Shown piece by piece: positions 12,401-21,044 of a DNA stretch of 64,000 nt (the first letter of the stretch is position 1; each line of letters begins with the position of its first letter). Made by a program: the position numbers and the translations under genes. The DNA is from Toxorhynchites rutilus septentrionalis (lineage: Eukaryota > Arthropoda > Insecta > Diptera > Culicidae), in contig NC_073745.1 in the NCBI RefSeq assembly GCF_029784135.1, positions 102,566,125 to 102,630,124 of the forward strand, in the 5' to 3' direction. The notes beneath the pieces are model-generated. The model did not search any database and was not told where the DNA came from. It was given only the letters and a program-made list of their open reading frames with translations.

Positions 12401-15400
12401 TCCATCAGGACAACGCCAGGCCACACACTTCTTTGGTGACGCGCCAGAAGCTCCGGGAGCTCGGATGGGAGGTTCTTTTGCATCCGCCGTATAGTCCGGA
12501 CCTTGCACCAAGTGACTACCACCTGTTTTTGTCCATGGCGAACGAGCTAGGTAGTCAGAAGTTAGCCACAAAAGAAGCCTGTGAAAATTGGCTATCCGAG
12601 TTTTTTGCCAATAAGGAAGCGAGCTTCTATAACAGGGGTATTATGAAGTTGGCATCTCGTTGGGAACAAGTCATCGAACAAAACGGCGCATATTTGACTT
12701 CAAACAGATGATTGTAACTAATTTTATGAACAAATGAAAATTCAAAAAAAATACCGCAGGACTTTTTTTGACAGCCTAATATATTGCAGCCAGTTAGGCA
12801 ACATACACTGAACAAGGGTCTTCAAGTTTATAGAAGCTAGTGTAATGTTAATGGGTCCGTTGATTTCGAACCATCAGTGAAAAACATTCTTGAAGAATTG
12901 ATATGGTTTTGATGTTGATGTTGAAGCGAAAATATTAGGGACTAGCTGACCCGGCAAACTTCATCCCGCCCAAAATTTGTTTTTTGTTATCAATTCTTTC
13001 GAATATTCACGTTTTCATACTATGAGCAAGTTCATGGGTCCTATCGCAAAACTGTTCATTGATTCATCTTCTAATCGACCCCGTTGAATTTACCTTTTAC
13101 GATAAAATTCCTAGTATTTCTAACAAAACTCATCATTATAATATCAGATTATTTTCAGACACAATTCTCGTTCAAGACTTTTTCAACCACTTGCAAATAA
13201 CATGTTTCTCCGTTACATGGAATAAATGTTTTATGCAGAAAATATAATAGAATAAAGACAGCCCTAAATCTGACAATTCCTTCCTTGAGTTCTGCTCTTA
13301 TCAACACATCCGGCGATCCTTTTTTTTTTGGTAAAGATAGAAGAAGATATAGGAGTGCGTTTCATCACATTAAAATCCATTTCCAGTTTCGAGCAAAAAT
13401 CAATTTTGCTAGCGCAAACATCAAATGGACTAACAGCACTTGTCATTATGTAATTGTAGAACATATGGGAATTGATTTTTCAAATTTTCTTTTTTTCCTT
13501 TTCCGAAAATTTTCATCTGTCATTGTTGTGTCGCAGCTCAAGTAATAACTACGCGTAACCGTCTCGCTTGGTAGTCCGTACCAAACTCTCCATATCTTTA
13601 TTCGATCGTTCTAGATTAGCCATACACATTTATATCGGTACAATAGTGTTTGTGAAACCAACTCTACGGAACAGTGACGTCTAAAAGTATCGAGATGCCG
13701 ATACTACACTTCTCCTTTTCCTCAATTGTCCTGAACTATATCTAACTGATAATCATTTAGAAATCGCGGTTGTCGTGATTCTCGACGTGGTCGTTGATCA
13801 CGTTCCTGTTCTAAGACACTCTCGTGTTTTGTATTAGGTTCACTAGTCTGTGCATTTGACCCCTCGTGCCGTGGAACAAGCTTCTTCAAATGTGCAATAT
13901 TACGATGTATCATCTTCCCGGATTCTGATGATTTCAATGTAACATCCGGTCCTGATCTTTCAACTACTACTAGCTCTTCTGGACTAAAATTACTTGACAA
14001 CTTATTTTCCTTCAATGTACGCTTAGCAACAACTAAATCCCCTGGGCTGAGAGAACTAGATTTTGCGTGACGCCGTTTATCTGCATATTCAGCTTCGGCT
14101 TGTTTCCTTCTCTGACCACTCGTTCTCCTCAAGAGCTCTAAATACATCGTTAATTATTACATCTTTCGACGTTTCTGCCTGGATTTCGGCTAATGTTATC
14201 GCAGTAGGGGCCGCCATGTTTATTAACATCCTAATGGAACCTTCATTTACATCATCAAATGCTGCAGAAGCTGATGTTGACAATCTGCGTCTGCAATGTT
14301 TGTTATCCCAGGCTCATACACCACATCATAGCTATACGACTGTAGACGAAGTACTCATCGTTCTATTCTTGCACACGGTTTAGAACGGGGACTGAACTAG
14401 AATATAAGGGGCTTGCAGTCTGTTACTAATTCGAATCGGATTCCCTGTAAGTATAAACGAAAACGATCCACTGCCCATACCAATGCTAATGCTTCCTTCT
14501 CCGTATGAAAATATTTCCGCTCTAAATCCGTGAGGGAAACCTGATCAGCAAGCTGCTCTTGATTCTATAAAAGGAAGCAGTATTCCAGATAAAGAATCTA
14601 GGTTTTTTCGCTCCTAAAGATGTCACTATTCTTGTCGCGGATGCAAGCCCATCAGGATTGGGTGCCGTGTTGATGCAGGAAGATTCGATGATGAGCCGTA
14701 GAGTTATAGCTTATGCGAGTATCGTAATAAGCTATAACTTCCATTCAAATTTCCTTCCTTTACGTAGAAGCATTCTCAGTGGATCCGTTTTTGTTGCCAA
14801 ATGAGGAATAAACCGTCCAACGTATGTTATCAGACCTAGAAAACTTCTTAATTCCGCTGAATTTGTGGGTTCTCGAAATTGTTTCACAGCCGACAGTCGA
14901 CTTTCTATAGGTCTGACCCCGTTAATTGATAGATTATGTCCTAAGAAATCAAGAGTCGAAACTTTGAACTGACATTTATCCCGATTCAACAAAACATTGT
15001 ATTCTTCAAATCGCGCCAGCAATGCTTTCAATCGAATATCGTGCTCTTTCTGGGAACGCCCCGAAACCACTACATCATCCAAATACACAATTACTCCTTC
15101 TAGACCAGCAACTATGGTTTCCATTACCTTCTGGAAAAGCTCCGGCGCACAACTTACCCCAAACATTAACCGCTTGTATCTAATTTAAGAAGAAAATGTA
15201 TATATATATTTTTTTGAATGATGTTGGTTTGAATAATGTTGGTTTATTTTAATTCAAAATAAGTTCGACAATCAATGTACTTTACCTAAACAATCCGTAT
15301 TTTGTCAGGAATATTGTAATGACCAGTGAATTCTCTGACAGTTCCACCTGATGATATGCATCTTTCACATCGATTTTCGAAAATTTTACCGCACTATTCA

Positions 15401-18400
15401 CAATTGCCAGTAGTTCTTCGATTACAGGAAGTGGATGTGTCTCTCGCATCACAGCTTGATTGGCCCTCATATCAACGCACAACCTGATATCTCCAGTTTC
15501 TTTAACAACTGGAACAACTGGAGATACCCATGGTGATGGTCCATTTACTTTCTCTATTATATCATTCTGAAGCAAATACTGGAGCTTATCGTAAATTTTT
15601 CCTTCAAGAGCGATTGGTGCACGTCTGTATGCCTGCTGTACTGGTTGAATTGTTTTATCAATCGGTATCTCAACCAATACTCCCTTTATCTTCGGAAATG
15701 TTGACTCGGAAGAAGATTCTATTGATGCGACATCAAACCCATCAAACTTTCAAAACCTTCAGTTCTTTCCCACTAATATCGCCAAGGAGATTTCTCTGCC
15801 ATTTCTCCGCTACATAGAATTTCGCTTTCACTTTATTAGATCCAGCTTCAACGTTCGTCCAGAACATACATTTGATTTTTATTGGTAGCTTTGTAGCGTA
15901 TGCTTTTAATGACCTGTCAGATTTCCACGAAAAATCTCGCACCTCCATTCCCGCTTGCTTGGCATGTTCCCATGTCACCTCATCCAAGATATTCACATCT
16001 GCTCCGGAGTCAATTATCATGGGGATTTTGATTCCCCCCACCAGAAATTCAAATGTATTTCTTCCCATTGCGTAGAAGATGTTCTCTTCCCTAACATCCT
16101 CATTATCATCATCAGTAACAACTCTTATATTTTTCGATTTAAAAAGTTTAGTATCACCTGACTTGCGCTTCAAACATCGTACAGCAAAATGTCCTAACTC
16201 GCCACATTTAACACATTTTGCATTCGTTGCACGACACATTGGATCCCCTTTTTGATGACCTTTACACGCAAAACATTTTCTGTCTGTCAATCTGGTAAAT
16301 GGACGCCCTGACGTACGGAATGAGCTCTGATGTACTGCTGGTTTGAAAACTTTATTGACTGATGCCATGGTATTATTATCAACTCTCTGACGATCAAGCT
16401 CTTTTACTTGTTGATTAACATCAGCAAGAGTTGTGCCATGGGATACGATGTCATCGAGAGACATTTCCTTAGCCAGAATTTGTCTTCGCAATTCGGATGA
16501 AGTACAAGCTTCAACAATTTGCTCAATGATTCGATCTTCAACTTCCCTTACGTCGTACCTATCAAATTCGCACCGTTTCGCTTGGATACGAAGCCGTAAA
16601 ACAAAATCCGCAAATCGCTCATCGGACTTCTGAGAAATTTGTCGAAATAAATGTCGCTCATAGTTTCGCCTTCTCATAGGCTCGAAATGTTCATCCAGTT
16701 TCTTGATGGCAACATCGTAATACGGTGGATCAGCTACCACGTGAGGAATTTCATTAGTTCCTGGTAGATGATCGAATATCTCTTGAATATCAGGCCCTGC
16801 CAAATGTAATAGTATGGAACGTTTCTCCCACTGCGACGTGATCTTGCTAGCATCAAAATAGCGATCAAGTTCTCTCTTCCACTTTTGCCACTCTGTTGGT
16901 AAACGTGATCTCTCAGCCGTTAGCTCAAAGGGCCGGATACGTCGTATTGAATCCATCGTAACACTCTGAATAAATAGGATTTTATTAGATTTTTTTTTGT
17001 TTTATTTATTTAGCATACTTTATCTTTAATTCCAGCAATCATTTGAAATAAAATAAATGCAGTCAAATATTTCTTATGCTTATTGACATGTACCGCTGTC
17101 CATACAATGTATTTCATACTTATTCATTCAACACATTTCCGCATCCCGTTGCGTTAAATAATCTGCCTATAACCTTCCCCCGTTCTACACCCTCGCACAC
17201 AGTTGCGATACATTACTCTGCACACAGATGTAGTCCCTCTTTTGCACCCAGTTGCGTTTCAAAAATTATGCACTCTGTTGCAATTATCTTTCGCACACAG
17301 TTGCTTTTACTGTAATTTGCACACAGTTGCACACTCACGCACCCAGTTGCGTATTGGAAACTTTGCACACAGTTGCATTTCTCTTTCGCACACAGTTGCT
17401 TTTACTGAGATTTGCACACAGTTGCACACTCACGCACCCAGTTGCGTATTGAAAACTATGCGCCCTTCTCTCCCGCACGCAGTTGCAGAGTCTCTTCCGC
17501 TTCCGAGTCTATTCTAGTCTTTGCTCACAGTTACAATCACTCTCTCTCTCCCAGTTGCTCCATTACACATTTGTCTATAGTTACAAATTCCATTTCACAC
17601 AAACAATTGTAGTTTCTAAACCATGTATACATTTGCAGACTTACTTTCGCACCTAAAGCGACTCTTAAACAGCAATCTAGTTAATCTCCCTACAACCGAA
17701 ATTCCCACTACTTGCCTCAAATCAAATCACCCCACTCACTCATGTATACCTTTACCCAAATATGAAGCAGAACAGAATGAAATCTCACACGTAGCTCCCA
17801 GTCATTTTTTTGACGTAGGACTACGTCTAACCGGAAGATATAGGGGGTGAAAGTGAAATCTAGGCACTGAACAAGTAGGAAAAAATGCAAGATTTGGAAC
17901 GCTTATAACTCGAGCATTTCTCAATAGATCGCAAAGGTTTTTGCATCAATTGATAGGAAATATATCTACGCATCTATAATAACGAATAACATTTAATTTT
18001 TCTTGAGATGAATAATTGAATAATTGTGAAATATCAAGCATTGTCAAAATGCCCTATGTGCCCATTTTTGATTGGTCCATTTTGTGCTCCTCAAATCGTA
18101 CCGACCAAAACGGGCAACCAGAGCAGCAGCGAAATAGAATGAAGCACGATTGGAAAGGAAAAAAAAAATTAACGAAACATTGGTCGCAGTCTCACACATG
18201 CGTAATTCTCGAGCCAGCCAGTCAGCTTAAAAATCCCCGCTCCGCTGCCGTAACGATCATTCTCATTCAAACCGTACACCACATCTATTCGCATCACAAC
18301 ACATCAACAAACCAACCCAAGCAGCCATGTCTGGACATGGTAAAGGAGGAAAAGTGAAGGGAAAGGCAAAATCCGGCTCGAACCGTGTTGATCTGGAGTT

Positions 18401-20980
18401 ACCCGCAAGGGTAGCTAGGCCGAGCGCATTAGTACCAGTGCACCAGTCCACCTAGCCGGCGTTATATAGTTTCGGCCGCCGAAGTGATCGAGTTAGCTGG
18501 CAAAGCTGCTCGCGACGATAAGAAAACCCGCATTCGGAACAGAACACATTCGGTTCGGTGGACATCAAGACAACAGGCAGTTGCAGCGAGTGGCGAGTGG
18601 CAAACGCAATCGCAAAACGGCATCAGGTAGCAGAAGAAAAAAAGTTTGTTCTTTATACAAACTGCTTTGGTGGCAGATCCAGAACAAGGCGGCATCGAGG
18701 GCGTTCGAAATGTTTTTTTTTTTCAAAACCACGAGTACTAAGTTTTCTAAATTGGAACCATTCCATAAAACAAGGCGCTTTTCAGGGCCATTAAACCTTT
18801 CAAAAAAGAGTTTAGGAAATACAGTTCAATGCTTTCTAAAACATTATCCAAAATAATAATAAAACACAAATTGATTTTTTCATAATTTGTTTGCCAGGAT
18901 CTGATGAGTATGTGAATTTGGCAGTTGTTCTGAGCTTATTGATAGTTGGGGACTTTCCCGATTATTCAATTTTCACCAATCCTTAAATTGTTTCCAGATT
19001 GAAAGAACAGTAATTTACAATTAGTTCGACATTTAGCTAATTGGACGGACATGCAATGCGACATATTTAGTTGGGCATTTTTGTAAACATAGAGATCCAA
19101 ATTATGACCCCACATTGAAAGTCGACACTGTACCACTGTTATCGCAAATGTTCAATTACAGGTTAAAATCGCCTCCAATGCGACACTGAGTGGTGCTTCG
19201 GCACGTCGCATTGGATGTAACTTACTGTACAACATGTCACAAGCTGGATGGGAAGAAATTTTCCAGCTGTGAAAGCTGTGGCGAGTGGCAAACGTAATAG
19301 CTAAACAGGAAGGTGCAACCGAACAAGATGGGGATATCGAGTGATAACAAAAACACAACACCAAAGGTTCTTTTCAGAACCACCAACATGTTCATAAAGA
19401 GTAAACAGTAAACTAATTCATTTTTCAGGTGGATATGTAGGTATTCACGTAGGAGAAGAAAATAAAACAATATATTTAAAATATATATATAACAAAAGCT
19501 GTCCCCTTTGTATAGTCCTACGTCACTCCGGTTATGTCCCCGACATTACCCATCCGTCTTTTTTTCGCCTCTCTCCGCCACTCACTCCGCCTTTTGCCAG
19601 TGCACTTTATGGAACCGTTCTTCCATTTTCTTTTTCAGGCCTACTTTTGCATTTTCTCCATCATTCTCACCTTTCTTAAACTGACTCCACCTGTTTTTAT
19701 TTTCCCAGTTAATATTTATATCCAATTTTACTCATTGTCATAACACGGCCATTTTAAAACAAATTATTGCTGGTCATAATTTGCACATGCATTTCATTCA
19801 CCTTTCTTCCTACCTTTTAATTTGTAGCACGCCGGTTAATTCTCAAAATCTTCACTCAAAACAATAATTTTTATTTTTCACCTCGTCGCCAAATGTTGTG
19901 TCGCAGCTCGAGTAATAACTACGCGTAACCGTCTCGCTTGGTAGTCCGTACCAAACTCTCCATATCTTTATTCGAGCGTTCTAGATTTGCCATACACATT
20001 TATATCGGTACAATAGTGTTTGTGAAACCAACTCTACGGAACAGTGACGTCTAAAAGTATCGAGATGCCGATACTACAGTCATGTTTGGTCGGAATATTT
20101 TTGATTAAAATATGTGTAATATTTTTATGGGACCCTCTCTCCATTCCAGAGGAGGGAGGGGTGTCATACCATTATAGAAACATTTCTCATACCCAAAAAC
20201 CCACACATCCCCAATTGTGCTTGATTAGTTCTCGAGTTATGCAGAACTTTGTGTTTCATTTGCAGGGCAGCCCTTCTTAGAGAGGAGGAGGAGTGTATTC
20301 ATCATAGAAACGTTTCGTGTCCCGTAAAACCTTCACATGCCAAATTTGGCTCCATTTGCTTGATCAGTTTTCGAGTTATGCAGAAATTTGTGTTTCATTT
20401 GTATGACAGCCCACCCTTAGAGAGTGGGAGGAGTGTTTAACCATCATAGAAACAATTATTGCATCCTGAAACCTCCACATGTCAAATTTGGTTTCATTTG
20501 CTTGATTAATTCTTGAGTTATGCAGAAATTTGTGTTTCATTTGTATGGCAGCCCCCCCTTAGAGAGGGGGGTGGAGAGTCTAACCATCATAGAAACATTT
20601 ATTGCACCCTAAAATTGCCAAATTCGGTTTCAGTTGCTTGATTAATTCTCATGTAATGCAGAAAATTGTGTTTCATTTGTATGGGAGCCCCCTCTAAGAG
20701 AGGGGGGAGAAGTATCTTATCGTCGTAAAAACATTTATTGCACCCTAAAACCTCCACATGCCAAATATTTGGTTTCATTTGCTTGATTAATTCTCGAGTA
20801 ATGCAGAAATTTGTGTTTCATTTGTATGGCAGCCCCCCTTAGAGAGGGGGAGGGTCTCTAACTATCACGAAAACCTTCCCCGGCCCCAAAACCGCTACAT
20901 ACCAGTTTTCATGTTGATCGGTTCAGTAGTTTTCGAGTCCATAAGAATCAGACAGACTAACAGACAGACAGAAATCCATA

Positions 20981-21044
<64 letters not shown>

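Larger units (their letters stand above)
17810..19565 (+). repeat. H2A-derived repeat, copy 1 (nested in the LTR element)
   Basis: The left end TTGACGTAGGACTACGTC and a right segment containing TAGTCCTACGTCA (19513-19525) carry inverted GACGTAGGACTA motifs; the shared right end continues to CCCGTCTTTTT or similar. Inside are a histone H2A 5' region and pseudogene (about 18230-18545) and two histone-type 3' stem-loops (18774 and 19366). Other copies are at 35635-37521 (plus), 48921-50935 (minus) and 61600-63079 (minus). It is a non-autonomous repeat whose mobilising enzyme is unknown; exact ends are uncertain. Confidence 0.8.
13524..20078 (-). mobile_element. Ty3/Gypsy-type LTR retrotransposon, defective
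   Basis: The 6555 bp element is bounded by two 185 bp LTRs and the 5 bp duplication GTCAT (13519-13523 and 20079-20083). Coding order on the minus strand is gag, protease, RT, RNase H and integrase C-terminus, which is the Ty3/Gypsy order. The integrase catalytic core is missing. An H2A-derived repeat (17810-19565) sits in its 5' leader. The uninterrupted target is visible as ATGAC at 35320-35324 in the sister repeat copy. LTRs differ at only a few sites, so insertion is fairly recent despite the internal damage. An env gene is not seen. Confidence 0.9.

Noticed and set aside
17185..17562. CRISPR-like array
   Set aside because: Units are 12-mers with irregular, mutually related spacers inside an LTR-element leader of a eukaryotic genome.
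18327..18545. Functional histone H2A gene
   Set aside because: Fold-start deletion, frame changes and stops occur in all four repeat copies.
20100..20900. Coding genes suggested by open frames across the 145-bp repeats
   Set aside because: The frames are repeat readings with no domain and no start or splice context.
20985..21042. TATA-type promoter in the TA run
   Set aside because: It is a simple dinucleotide microsatellite at a repeat edge, with no gene placed to use it.
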